Part shown: in pieces, positions 1 to 10,954 of the stretch
Layout: each line of letters begins with the position of its first letter
Numbering within the stretch: the stretch's first letter is position 1
Origin: Cocos nucifera
Lineage: Eukaryota; Streptophyta; Magnoliopsida; Arecales; Arecaceae
Length of the DNA stretch: 64,000 bases
Assembly (NCBI GenBank): GCA_006176705.1
Contig: QRFJ01006477.1
Span: 32,356-96,355 of the forward strand
Reading direction: 5' to 3'
Made by a program: the position numbers and the translations under genes
The notes under the pieces: model-generated
Databases searched by the model: none
Told to the model about the DNA's origin: nothing
What the model saw: the letters and a program-made list of their open reading frames with translations, nothing else

Positions 1-775
1 AAATTTTGTTTATCTAATTTAAAGAATTTCCGTAATTTGCATTTGTTCTACCAAGTTGTGGCTTGAATTTTTCTCCAGCATCGCCGCATGGTCAACTTGT
101 GCACACATCTTTGTAGATGTAATATTTGGTCACAAAGGACTAGAACCACTTCCTGGGTCTCCAAGACAACTGCTGTACCTCAGAAAGAAGCCACACAAAG
201 TCCCCTAAGCTCCAGTCATTTGCCCTCATCAATTCAAAGGGGAATGACTTGGGTTCTGCCAGACAATTTTGTTCCCCACCAAGCTTGACATACACTGAAT
301 TCATTGAACCTAGGAGGTCATGATCTTACTTCGCTATCATGTAACAATTGAGCTCCAGTGATGTGTCACTCTCGTGTCATAAAAAAATCTCAAAGTTGGT
401 AGATCTAACAATTTATGTGCGGTTGCTATGAATGATTTTCGAATTTTGGGTTGTGTTTGTTCAAGTGCTTGCCATTTTTCATCATTTTTTTGAAATTATC
501 CATGGCTCTCAGATTTTCTAATAAAAAATTATGAATGATTTTTCATTACAATCTGATAGGCTTAACTATAAAGATTAATTTTCTTTGATCCTCAAATGCA
601 CAGACTACGCAGTGAGCCCGTCGGCAAGTAGGGCGCCTATGTGGTCGTACTTTGCTTTATAAATGGTACACCTCAGCGCACTTTGATGGATCGGTCTAGG
701 GTCCTTGCCATCCACAAAAATTCTATTAGTTAGTTCTTTGTTTTTATCAAAAAAATTAGCTAGCTTTACAGCAGG
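1..775. other. Non-coding flank, no recognised feature
   Basis: No convincing gene or element is visible. Open frames are short, use ordinary AT-rich sequence and show no motif I recognise. The last five bases (771-775, GCAGG) look like the target-site duplication of the LTR element that starts at 776. Confidence 0.5.
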
Positions 776-1447
776 TGTTGGGATAATTGAATCTTCTCAT
801 CCCGATTCGAGATTGGCTCGTTGCTACTCATTACTACGTACTTATATAAGAAGAACCAAGAGATCCCAAAAGGAGAGGCTCTAGAAGAAAATTTTTTTCA
901 TGATTCAGCTCTTATAAGAATTGTTCATAGTCGACTGTCATTCATTAGCCGACGATCATCATTCATAGCCGACTATCATTCATTGATCGACTATTGTTCA
1001 TAGCCGACTATCATTCATCGACTGACGACTGTTATTCATGGCTGACTATTGTTCATGACCGACTGTCTAATCTATAATCATGAAATCATAATTAATCAAC
1101 GGTAATGATAATTCTCTACGATCATTAGTGGGTATAACTGTCCACTAACTCCATAATGATGGTCTGATAATAGGGATTAATTATTCTTTAGTATCATAAA
1201 AAATGAGACCCATGATGTCTAATACGAATGGTTCCTAATAATTTATCTATAAAAGAGAGATAGAGATAAATGAATAGTATTGGTAAGATACTTCTTGGCG
1301 ATACTCTGCTAATTCTCATTCTTCTTATCTATTCGATCATTTTTTCACTAACTTAAGCATCGCAGAGTCTCCACTGAAAACATTTGAGAACTTTTTTGGT
1401 AGGTGTTTTTCTTTAGCGACAGGTGCAATAGGGGATTGGCCGCAACA
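776..1447 (+). repeat. 5' LTR of element A
   Basis: Runs from TGTTGGGATAATTG to GCAACA. It carries a TATA-like TATATAAG at 843-850 and a tandem block at about 915-1065, made of imperfect units such as GCCGACTATCATTCATC. It aligns over its whole length with the interrupted 3' LTR, which has more copies of the tandem unit; this accounts for the length difference (about 0.67 versus 0.81 kb). Confidence 0.75.
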
Positions 1448-2907
1448 GATTGGCATGCCAGAAAGGGAGCAAATAAATTCTGAAAGAATAATGATAAGAG
1501 AAAAGTCCCAGAATATGTCCATCAATAATGACAGACGATCTTCCCATAGGAGATGTCGTCTGGGCCAAAACATCATGCTCCACAATGAGTTGTGATGGCG
1601 GATCACCAGTATCCTACCACCTTGATCCAATAGGTGTAGGACCTCACAGCTACGGTATATAGCCTTCAACAATTAGTAGCGATCTACTATTATTCAGAAG
1701 CACTATTAAGCCCCCCATTTATATTCTTCTTGTAAGATAATGGTCTCAGAACATCAGATCTAAAGTTAAAATCGGATCGAGATAAAATTAAAGTTAAGGT
1801 AAAGACATTCACTGATGCTATTCACAGTCTTCAATACTATAGAACAACGACAATAGTAAAGGAGCTAGCACCACAGGCTGTACCTTCAAAGCAAAGCCAT
1901 CATGCCCTACTTCGCATCGACAATACCCTCGACACTTGCAGCATGCCGACTCCTAGCCTCCCAGCATTTACGACATGCTAGCTCTCAACATATTCGGCAT
2001 TCACAATATGCCAGGATCTGAAGAATAGCAATCCTCTTCTCGACAAGCATCCAAAAAGAAGAAACGTCCATATTCTCTCTCCAATTCCTCTGAGAAAGAT
2101 TCTACATCTGGATATTTTTGTTATCTTGATGAGTCACAATGACGGATCGATGACTACGATTGTAATGACATCAAATATATTAAAGGACTTTTCTTCTACA
2201 ACATTGTGTTGAAAAAAATGATAAATCAATAGATGATTCGACAACAAATATGAGCTTTGACTCAAGCCCCAAAGGGCCAATTCAAAAAAACACTAATCTC
2301 TAGATCAAGATGAATCCTAGGAGGATAAATATGCCAACTCGACTCTGGTTGATCGAAAGTATGCCGACTCAACTTAGGTTGGTCAAAAGTATGCTGACTC
2401 GGCTATGGTTGGACGAAACAATATGCCGACTTAGCTACAGTCGAGTAGAATACTATGCCGACCCGATTATGGTGGAGCTAAATACTATACTGACTCGGCT
2501 ACAATCGAGTGAAATAATATGCCAACTCATCTACGGTCGGATAGAATACTATGTTGACTCAACTATGGTTGGTCAGAAAAATATACGAACTCAACTCCAG
2601 TCAGTCAGAAAATATTCAATAATTATCTGCGATGAATGATGATCACATTCAAAGTGATAATACTTAGAAAAATTTTCTTTATTGCCAACTGAAGGCTACA
2701 AAAGTCGGACTGAGGTCCAATAATAAAAAGAGAGAAACTACACTAACTACCACTTGATTTTCAATGTTGCAACTTCAGTCGTTGCTACCACTTCGGCCTC
2801 CTGGACTCCGATAGCAATCGAAAGACCGCAGATCAGGGCTCAAAGTCATGGCAAAAGATACACTAACTTCCATCGTCGGTCATCTTGGACTTGAAAATAG
2901 AGGGCAA
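1448..2907 (+). other. Internal region of element A, no protein domains
   Basis: It starts with a candidate primer-binding stretch (GATTGGCATGCCAGAAAGG). A tandem array at about 2318-2600 has units of roughly 35-40 bp, reading like ATGCCGACTCGGCTATGGTTGG with many substitutions. The open frame at 2310-2639 is a by-product of these repeats. I see no gag, protease, reverse transcriptase or integrase motif in any frame, so the element depended on enzymes supplied elsewhere. Confidence 0.6.
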
Positions 2908-3270
2908 TATTAGGATAATCAGATCTCCTCGCCTTGATTTGAGATTGGCTCCTTACTACACACCTATATAAGAAGAGCCAAGAGATCCCAAGAGGGAAGC
3001 TCTAGAAGAAAAAAATTTTCATGATTCAACTCTCACGAGAACTATTCATGGCCAATTATCATTCATCAGCCAACGATTATCATTCATGGCCGACTATCAT
3101 TCATCGATCGATTATTGTTCATGGCTGACTGTCATTCATCGATCGACGATTGTCATTCATAACCGACTATCATTCATCGACTGATTACTGTTCATGGACA
3201 ACTATCATTCATCGATCGATGATCATCATTCATGATCGACCGTCATTCATCAACTGACTACTGTTCATGG
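2908..3270 (+). repeat. 3' LTR of element A, first part
   Basis: Begins TATTAGGATAATC, aligning with TGTTGGGATAATT of the 5' LTR. It carries an expanded tandem block (about 3040-3270) of the CATTCATCGACCGAC type. It stops abruptly at CTGTTCATGG, where CACTA-1 starts; TGG (3268-3270) is the left copy of that element's target-site duplication. Confidence 0.75.
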
Positions 3271-3282
3271 TACTACTACAAA

Positions 3283-3660
3283 AATGGCCTATGACAGCAC
3301 ATACTATGGCAGCAGTTTTTGAAACAGCTGCCATAGATCCTATGACAATGATTTTCGTTAACCGCTGCTATAGATCGAACCTACGACAGCGATTTTTATA
3401 ACCATTATCATAGGTCCGACATATAACAGTGGTTAATGAAAACCATTGCCGTAGGTCAGACCTATACCAGTGGTTACAAAAAATCACTGCCATAGATCAA
3501 CCTATAGCAGCGATTCATTGTAACCACTGCTATAGGTCTGACCTATAGCATTGGTTAGTGAAATCGTAGTTATAAGTCGGATCTATAGCAGCGGTTAGTA
3601 GGAACCATTGTTATAAGCTTATTTATGGAAGCGGTTAATTATAACCGCTGTCATATATTT
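3283..3660. repeat. Left subterminal palindromic repeats of CACTA-1
   Basis: About a dozen imperfect units, each a small palindrome of the form CTATGGCAGCGGTT, a short loop, then AACCGCTGCCATAG. Such clustered motifs are the known binding sites of CACTA accessory proteins (TnpA in En/Spm). Many units here are degraded by transitions. Confidence 0.8.
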
Positions 3661-4625
3661 TTTTATTTAAATATTATATAATTTTAAAATTTAATGTCCA
3701 TCTTCATCATTCATTATCTAAATAATTATCATTAGAGTGTCATTGCAAAAGATTGCCTCAATCCAATGGCCCTAGCTTCGTCGATCAAAAAAATTCGATT
3801 TCAATGATCATGAACGACGATGCGATGATCTGATAGATGGAGACTTCTGATGGATCCAAAAATCTGCAACGATGATCTCGATGATGTTTATAGTGTATTA
3901 TCAAAGTTTTACTTCAATCGAATATCGTTATCTTGATCAATTTAGTATAGGTTAGTTTCGGCCGTTAAATGATAAACAAGAAATCAAAGGACCAAACGGT
4001 ATCTGATTATGAGATAATTTTTTTTATAAATGATATTGGCTACTACTTTAATTATTTTTTATAGTGGTGATTATAAAATTCAACTCGTAAGATGAAGAAC
4101 GAACTAAAACTATATCTCCTGATAACCATTCTGAAACTTCACTGGTTGTTATGCTCGTACTTTTGAAATATCTGCTTAACATGAATAATTTATATGAAAA
4201 TAATTTAAATTTTACTATCATCATCATATAAAATATTTAAAATTATAATAAAGATCATTTAACTAAAAAATTATCTCATAATCAAATGCCATTTAACCCT
4301 TTGATCGCTTGTTTCTAATTTAATAGTTGAAATCATTCTGTACTAAATTGATCATGATAATAATATCTGATTAAAGTAAAACTTTGATAGTATACTACAA
4401 ACATCATCGAGATCGTCGTTGTAGATTTTTGGATCCATCGAAGGTCTCTATCTATTAAATCATCACATCATTATTCGTGATCATCGAAATCAAATTTTTC
4501 TAATCGATGAAGCTAAGGCCATCAAATCGAGGCGATCTTTTGCGATGATATTCTAATGATAATTATTTAGATAATGAACGATGAAGATGGGCATCAAATT
4601 TTAAAATTATATAATATTTAGAGAA
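3658..4625. repeat. Large fold-back (inverted repeat) inside CACTA-1
   Basis: The left arm, about 3658-4027, reappears inverted at about 4255-4625, separated by a loop of about 230 bp. Landmarks pair by eye: GTGTATTATCAAAGTTTTAC (3892) with GTAAAACTTTGATAGTATAC (4376), and GGATCCAAAAATCTGCAACG (3853) with TGTAGATTTTTGGATCC (4419). Further subterminal-type repeats (4650-4765) follow the right arm, so the whole looks like an inverted duplication of the element's left end. An RNA crossing it would form a long imperfect hairpin. The same structure occurs in CACTA-2 and is absent from CACTA-3. Confidence 0.85.
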
Positions 4626-4799
4626 AAAATTAGAAAAAATCATTTCCAACCTACGACAGTAGTTATCAAAAATTGCTGCTATAGATCTACAGCAGCGGTT
4701 ATAAAACCGCTGTTATAGATCTATGGTAGTAGTTTTGGATAATTACTATCATAGGTTAGGTTAAAAATCTTTAAATTTTTTTTACTTTCCTCCCATGTA

Positions 4800-5439
4800 T
4801 GCTTGATCTCTCTCTCTCTCTCTCACCCTCCTCTCCATCGTCGGTGAGGCTTCTTTCCTCCTCCCGATCGATGCCGCCCCTCCTTCCCCCTCCCCCTTCG
4901 GGCCCTCCATCCTCAGCCGCCCTCCCCACCACCCGCCACCACCCACCCCCCACCCCCACCTCCCCCGGCTTTCCTTCCTTCCCCCATCCTCGGCCGCTCC
5001 TCTCCGCCACCCCCTACCCGACACCCCCACCCTCCCCCCCGACCGCTCTCCTCGCCACCCCCCACCCTCCTTCCGACCGCCCCTCCTCCCCATCTCCGAC
5101 CACCCCTCCCCGCCACCCTGCCACCCCCAACCCCATCTCCGATCGCCCAGCCCCCCCACCCTCCCCCGACTGCCCCTCCTTCCCCCATCCCTAGCTGCCC
5201 TTCCCCGCCACCCTACCACCCCCACCCCCCAGCCCCCCTATCCCCGGCTACCCCCCCCATCACTCCCCACCCGACGCCCCACCCCCACACTCCCCTCCGG
5301 TCGTCAACCCTTCCGTTACTGTGCTTCCCGAGCCTCCTCATCATTGTGCCCCCTCCCCTGGCCCCCATCCCCGGCATCCCTGCTCTCTCTTTTCTTTTTC
5401 TCTCTCTTCTCTATCTCACTATCTTTTTATTTTTTGCAG
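4800..5439. repeat. C-rich, strand-asymmetric tract of CACTA-1
   Basis: The plus strand is almost pure C/T with scattered A and G, built from variants of CCCCCACCCTCCCCC. All six frames are partly open because the sequence is low in complexity, giving proline-rich or glycine/arginine-rich reads with no recognisable domain. It ends in a CT-rich run and TTTTTGCAG, a good splice acceptor. The G-rich minus strand has many runs of three or more G. The tract is about 1.6 kb in CACTA-2. Confidence 0.75.
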
Positions 5440-5525
5440 GTTACCTCTAATGTCGTCGTCCTCCTCTAGCATCATCGCCAGCGACCCTCGGAGCTTTCGG
5501 GACAACCCACTCTTTATAGCCGTAG
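5440..5525 (+). other. Exon-like 86-bp piece between splice signals
   Basis: It lies between a polypyrimidine tract with TTTTTGCAG (ending 5439) and a donor GTGTAT (5526). The matching piece in CACTA-2 (16829-16914) is also exactly 86 bp, but its donor reads AT instead of GT. The serine-rich reading frame differs between copies. It may be a 5' leader exon of the accessory gene. Function is unknown. Confidence 0.35.
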
Positions 5526-5879
5526 GTGTATATATTTTTTAATTTTATAGTATTATTTATTAATTATATATATTTATAATAATTTATAGAATATTTATAA
5601 TAAATATTATAAATATTATAATTATCTGCATGCCATAGTTTTTGGATCGTGTCGTGGTGGTAGTCTTGGGCTGTGCCATGTCGGCGGCTGTGGACTAGAT
5701 CTGTCAATGGATTGAATTTGGATCAAAATCTGGATATTCAAATCTAGACCCAATTTTAATTACTGATATTAGATCTGAATCCGAATACCTGATGGGTCTG
5801 TACTTGAAGTACCAGACCCAAACCCTAATGGATCCTGAAAGGCCAGACCCGATTTCAGGATTCAAAACTAAGAAATGGA

Positions 5880-6400
5880 GAGACTGAGAGGAAGACCGAT
5901 AGATTGAGAGAGGAAGGATCGGTTGCTCGTCGGCCGCCAGCAAGAGAGATCGAGAGTGGGAGGGAGGGGGTCCGGCCTCACCACCATCGTCGATGAGGGA
6001 GAGAGGAAGGAAAGGATTCAGCCTCGCCTCCATCATTGGGAAGGAGGGGGTTCGGCCTCGACACCATCATTGGGAGGGAGGGGGTCTAGCTTCATCGATG
6101 AGGGAGATCGAGAAAGGGAGAGTGGGAGATCGAGAGAGCGAGAGAGGGAGGAAGAGGGTCTGGCCTTGCTGGCATCACTGGGAGGGATGGGGTTCGGTCT
6201 TATCGGCGAGGGAGATCGAGAGAGTGAGAGAGGGAGGGATGGGGTCCGACCTCGTCGGTGAGGTAGATCGAGAGAGAGAGAGAGGAAGATCGAGAGATGG
6301 AAAAGCTGGAAGGGGGGTTCAGCCTCACCGTCGGCGGTGGCGAGAGAGATCAAGAGAGGGAGAGAGGGAGTGATCAAGGAGATGGCACATAATCGAGCCA
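5880..6400. repeat. GA-rich tandem array in CACTA-1
   Basis: Imperfect repeats of roughly 60-70 bp built from GGGAGATCGAGAGAGGGAG alternated with phrases such as CATCACTGGGAGGGATGGGG. Open frames on both strands are products of the repeat, not genes. The same array is in CACTA-2 at 17275-17760. The sequence between 5526 and 5880 is AT-rich non-coding DNA; the part from 5700 contains a degenerate GGATC/GGGTC-rich block resembling plant MITE sequence. Confidence 0.7.
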
Positions 6401-6865
6401 GCACGGATATGCAACCAAGCTGGCTTGGACCACGATCGAGCTGGCTGGGGGAGGATCCAAGCCAGATGTCTCAGGCACGGAGCTGGCTATCTTAAGCATG
6501 GAGCTGGCTTAGCTTCTGAGTGAATAGAATTTGATATGTCTCTTTAAGGTTCCAACTTTAAGCCCCAAGGTGCCACCATCATCTACTTTATTTTTCTTTC
6601 AAGTTTCTAGATTAACACTAAGGTTCGTGCAAGAGATTGGATCTACGACTGTTGCTCATTCTTAATTATTTATGAATGTAATTCATATTGTAGAATTTAT
6701 TGCATAACATTTTTTGGATGTTTATATCTTGTTACTTTTGTTTATTACATTGCATAACGATAGATCTGTCAATTAATTAGTGTACATATCAGAGACTATT
6801 TATTGATGCTATACTAATATTATTATTCAACATATTATATTGATTAATGTTCATTAATGCTGCAG

Positions 6866-8627
6866 GTCACGATGGCACCAAAATGCCATCTAGCTTTCAC
6901 CCCTATCCCTCGATGGGTTACATGCAGTTTAGCATTCGAGGAGCAGTCGAAGCATACTCCATCTACCTTGATATCAATTGCTCAGGGACCTCCACCATCG
7001 GTATCTATTTTACTGATGATATCTACTCCACCGATGGCATCTACTCCACCGATAGCTGAGCCTTTACCATCGTCCATATTAGAGATACATGCTACTACGC
7101 AAATATCTGAGTATACATTTTTATTATATTAGCATAACTTTATTTTTTATATAGTATTTGTATACTTATATATTTGCATAACGTATTTACATTGCAGGGG
7201 CATCATCAGTCGGACATTTTGCGGTTTCACATGTATGGCACACGTGTGGAACCACTAGCATCAAGTGATGGTCTATTATGATGTGGAGGAAAGGCTGGTA
7301 GGAGAGATCATGCGGAAGATGTATTTTTTTTTGGAGTACTTGTGAGACGGTCGGACATCATTTTTGCAGAGCCCAGAGACTGACGTTTGATGGATGCTGC
7401 CATTAGGGATAGGGTATGTGAGAAGATATGGATAAGTACGTACATCTTAGTTATATTTATACATTTTATATGTTTACACTATATATGTTTGATTAGAATA
7501 ATTTTATAACTTATTTTTGATAACTTTGTGCAGAGTAGGTATGACTTTTTCGATCATGAGAGGGCTCAAGATGTCCGACTGAGGAAGATCGAAGAGTTGT
7601 ATTAGGGTTGCAAGGTCAAGCTTCTTAGAGGATGGCTCGAGCACTGACAAGATACTCCAGAGGAGCTTGTTCCTTAAATACAAGACTGTCCTTTGAGTCA
7701 GTGGGAGAGGATAGTTAGATATTAGAGGAGTTAGAAGTTTAAGGTAAAATTTCTAACTTTTAAATTTTTCAATATACTTAAAATTTTATTTAAATATTTT
7801 TTAAATATTTATTATTTATTTGAATACTTATTAGGCTACCTTCCATCAGAATCGAGAGAATCATACAGTTCAGGAGTATACGCACACTCTAGACCGCGCG
7901 TTTATGGCCAGTTGTATGCATAGAGAGGTAATTAATTCAAAATCTTACTAAATAAATTAAATTCATATTTTTTATCATCTTTCTGATAAATTTATTCTTT
8001 ATTATAGCTGATGAGAGATGGAGTGATGTCCAGTCATAGCGAGATCTTTCGATCCAACCGTATGGAAGACAGGTAGGCCGAGAAATGCTATGATTGGATG
8101 TATTTTTATAAGTATTAAATATATTAGTATGTATGATTAGTATTATAGCATTTTTTATAAAATTTTATTTTAATTTATAATTACAGGATCAGTTAGATGC
8201 GCTCGTAAGCGAGGGTTCGGATACCTCTGGGCCTCATGACCATCTATCTTAGGTCTTGGGGCCTGAGCACTCTAGAAGGATCCAATGCAGGCTCAGACAC
8301 ATGCCGACGAGCTACTAGTCTGAGGCGAGCGTCTCCTCACAGACTTTCGATGTCGTCAGTCGGAAGGAGCTTGAGGAGGCACTGGCATGGGCAGATCATG
8401 CTATGACGCGGATAGATCAGGCTGAGGAGCGTGTATCTCATCTGAAGGGCATTGTGAGAGACATGATGTCGACGCTCAGCGTACATTTTGGAGTCATGGG
8501 CTTTGAAAATATGTTAGCCCGCATTTTAGCTCCAGCTCCAGCTCCAGCACCAATTCTAGCTCCAGCTTCGACTCCGACTCCGGCTCTGGGTGACGACGAC
8601 GATGATATAGATTTAGAAAACTTTTGA
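6866..8627 (+). pseudogene. Broken CACTA accessory gene, TnpA/Ptta-like, six exons
   Basis: Probable DNA-binding accessory protein of the element, resembling the plant Ptta/En/Spm transposase group (related to TnpA, which binds subterminal repeats); it is not the catalytic transposase. Comparing the three copies gives exons at about 6866-7110 (ATG at 6872), 7198-7430, 7534-7743, 7835-7927, 8008-8111 and 8187-8627, each preceded by an AG acceptor. Recognisable stretches are the exon-4 segment around FHQNRENHT and the exon-5 segment around MRDGVMSSHSEIF. The end has an Ala/Pro run followed by DDDDDIDLENF and a stop. Damage: in-frame stops in exons 2, 3, 5 and 6, and AT instead of GT at the intron-2 donor (7431). 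The family assignment is by eye and moderate; the exon layout is better supported because it repeats in all copies. Confidence 0.65.
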
Positions 8628-8799
8628 TGTATTTTATTTTTTAAAAAAATATTATAATAAATTTTATTCGATAATAAAATTTTAGCATTTTTTGAATAAT
8701 TTTTATATTTATTATATTTTCTTATGTTATATATCTATATTTATCAGATAAAATATATAAAAAAATAAAAATTTTAATTTTTTTAATTATTCAAGATCT

Positions 8800-9190
8800 A
8801 CGATAGTGGTTTTATAACTGCTGCTATATCCGTGCTAACCACTGTCATAGATTTCTGATGCAAATGGTATCAACTGCTGCATTAGACCTATGGCAGTGGT
8901 TAAAAAATTACTGCTATAGATTGCCTATGACAGCAGTTATGTAACCGCTGCTATAGATAATCTATGGCAGTGGTTACATAACCGTTGCTATAGGTTGATA
9001 TATTATAATAATTTATGAACCGCTGTAATAGGCTATCTATGGCAGCAGTTCAAACAACCACTATAACAACCACTGCTATAGAGCTACGGCGATGGCTGCA
9101 ATAGCAGCGGTTAAATAACCGCTGCCATAGTCTATGACAGCATTTTTTGGGCTAGTATAGCAGTTACGAATCATTGCCGCAGTCCTTTTT
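8800..9190. repeat. Right subterminal palindromic repeats of CACTA-1
   Basis: About a dozen imperfect palindromic units matching those at the left end, including CTATGGCAGTGGTT and AACCGCTGCTATAG forms, directly inside the right terminus. Between the gene end (8627) and this block lies about 170 bp of AT-rich trailer. Confidence 0.8.
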
Positions 9191-9200
9191 TGTAATAGTA

Positions 9201-9653
9201 TGGCTGACTGTCATTCATCGACCGACGACTGTCATTCATGGTTGATTACTATTCATGGTCGACTACCTAATCCATAATTATGAATCCATAATCAATCAAC
9301 AATAACGACAATTCTCCATGATCATTAGTGCGCTTAACTACCTATTAACTTCATAATAATGGCTTGATAATGAGGATTAATTATCCATTAGTGCCATAAA
9401 AAGCAGGATCCATGATATCTAACTATTATGAATGGTTACTAACAATTTGCCTATAAAAAGAAGATAAATAAACAGTATTGGTAAGACACTTCTAGGCGAT
9501 ACTTTGCCTATTCTCATTTTTCTTACCTGTTTGACCATTTTTCTCTAATTTAAGTATCGGAGGGTCCCCATCGAAAATATTTTCGGTCAGTGAGGACTTC
9601 TTTTGCAGGTATTCTTTTTTGATGATAGGTGCAACAGGAGATTGGTCGCACCA
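9201..9653 (+). repeat. 3' LTR of element A, second part
   Basis: Resumes with TGGCTGACTGTCATTCATCG, the expected continuation of the tandem block interrupted at 3270, then follows the 5' LTR to its end (GGTCGCACCA). GTAGG (9654-9658) is the right target-site copy of element A. Confidence 0.75.
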
Positions 9654-10916
9654 GTAGGGTAAGCCAAAAAAAAAAAGAAAAAAAGAAAAAAGAAGAAAAG
9701 AAGATAAAGAAAGTCAGTTCAAAATAAGGTATCTTGATGTATACATTCCAACTGATTTTGGTTGAAAAGCTTGAGCAATTAGATTTCAAACCTAGCCATA
9801 TACGAATCCATATACATGTACACATTTTATACATAATATATACATACATACACATATACATACAGACATACATACATATATTAGTTTTCGAGTATTTGAG
9901 TTTTTTAGTGATGTTGTATCCTTCACCATCCAATTCAATATGGATGACTTGGATTTGTTTATCGGCAACCAATTGTAGCCATTTCATAAGTGGCTAGCAT
10001 GGTAAATATATCGGCTTTCAAGGTCGTTTTAATATTGAATGGGATGACAAATCTGATAATCATTTTGAATGTTTTGGTCTTTTCTCAAATGCCCTATTCC
10101 TTAGCCCTTATTGCCAATTCCCTATGAGTCTACACGAGGAGGAAGAAGAAGAGTGCCACACGAGGAGGAGGAAGAAGAGGAGTTCCATGAAGGGAGGAGG
10201 AGCTTGAGGAGGGGGAGAAGGGCCACACGAGGAGGAAGGGGAGGAGGTTCACATAAGGAGGAAGGGGAGGAGGTTCACATAAGGAGCGGATCACTAACGT
10301 ATAGGCAGTGGGCAATGAAGGAGAGGAAAGGAAAGAGTGGAGGTGGCAGACAAGGAGGAAGCTCTTGTGGTGGTCTCCACAAGATCCACTCCTTGAAAAG
10401 GAGGATGACATCGCTCTTGGCCTGCCACCAGCAAGCCCACCCTCCTATCCTATTTCCTCACTAAAATCCAACAAGATTTGCCATTGACGTGTGATAGACT
10501 CATGATTCGAGAACCATATGGTCCTCAACCTCCCGATGTATAAGCGGATCTTTCTCATCGGTCTCCCCTGCCACCTCTACTCCCTCATCTTCTCCTTCTT
10601 TAGTTTGCTACCTCTTCCTTCTCTCTCTCTAGCACTGCCACCGCCATTGCCCACTACTTACACCTCTGGAGCATGACAAGGCATTAAGGCTACAGTAGGA
10701 GAAAGTAATAAAATAATTATTTTTGAAAACAAAATAACAAGCATAGCCAAAATAAATAGATCTTTTTTTTAAGAAAAAAATAGTAAACAAAGAAAAATTG
10801 GTAACCTATATTTAATTGGTTGCTGATCTTCTGAGAATGAAATATCCTACAGAATAAATGGAGCATAACGGTAAAGATGTTTTTATAAACAACCATGAAA
10901 GAGTACCATATCACCT

Positions 10917-10919
<3 letters not shown>

Positions 10920-10950
<31 letters not shown>
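10920..10950. repeat. (AT)n microsatellite
   Basis: An uninterrupted run of about 15 AT units. Likely length-polymorphic. Confidence 0.9.

Positions 10951-10954
<4 letters not shown>

Larger units (their letters stand above)
3271..9200 (+). mobile_element. CACTA-1: complete non-autonomous CACTA (En/Spm) element
   Basis: Termini are TACTACTACAAAAATGG at the left and TTTTTTGTAATAGTA at the right: inverted repeats of the CACTA type with the first base changed (TACTA/TAGTA). TGG flanks both ends (3268-3270 and 9201-9203), the 3-bp duplication expected of CACTA elements. Both ends carry many short palindromic subterminal repeats. Inside, in order, are a 1-kb fold-back (3658-4625), a C-rich tract, an 86-bp exon-like piece, a GA-rich array and a six-exon broken accessory gene (6866-8627). 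No catalytic DDE transposase was found in this element. It sits in the 3' LTR of element A, so it is younger than that element. Confidence 0.88.
776..9653 (+). mobile_element. Non-autonomous LTR retrotransposon A, split by CACTA-1
   Basis: Two related LTRs (776-1447, and 2908-3270 continued at 9201-9653) enclose about 1.46 kb of internal DNA. The 5' flank GCAGG (771-775) and 3' flank GTAGG (9654-9658) differ by one base, as an aged 5-bp target-site duplication would. The 5' LTR begins TGTTGGG and ends GCAACA. A primer-site-like stretch follows at 1448-1465, and a purine-rich stretch (GAAAATAGAGGG) precedes the 3' LTR, giving plus orientation. No gag or pol motif is present inside. The phrase AAGYATCG.AG.GTC near the LTR 3' end recurs in the Tat LTR at 48720, suggesting a Tat-related parasite of autonomous elements. 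That affiliation is inference. Confidence 0.75.

Noticed and set aside
3283..3660. CRISPR-like regular short palindromic repeats
   Set aside because: Units are degenerate, without unique constant-length spacers, and sit at the ends of CACTA elements in a plant genome.
4782..5225. Glycine/arginine-rich minus-strand frames
   Set aside because: Antisense of the C-rich tract; low complexity only.
10111..10464. Glu/Arg-rich open frame of 117 codons
   Set aside because: Built from GGA/GAA repeats with a 26-bp duplication; no domain and a repeat-driven open frame on the opposite strand too.
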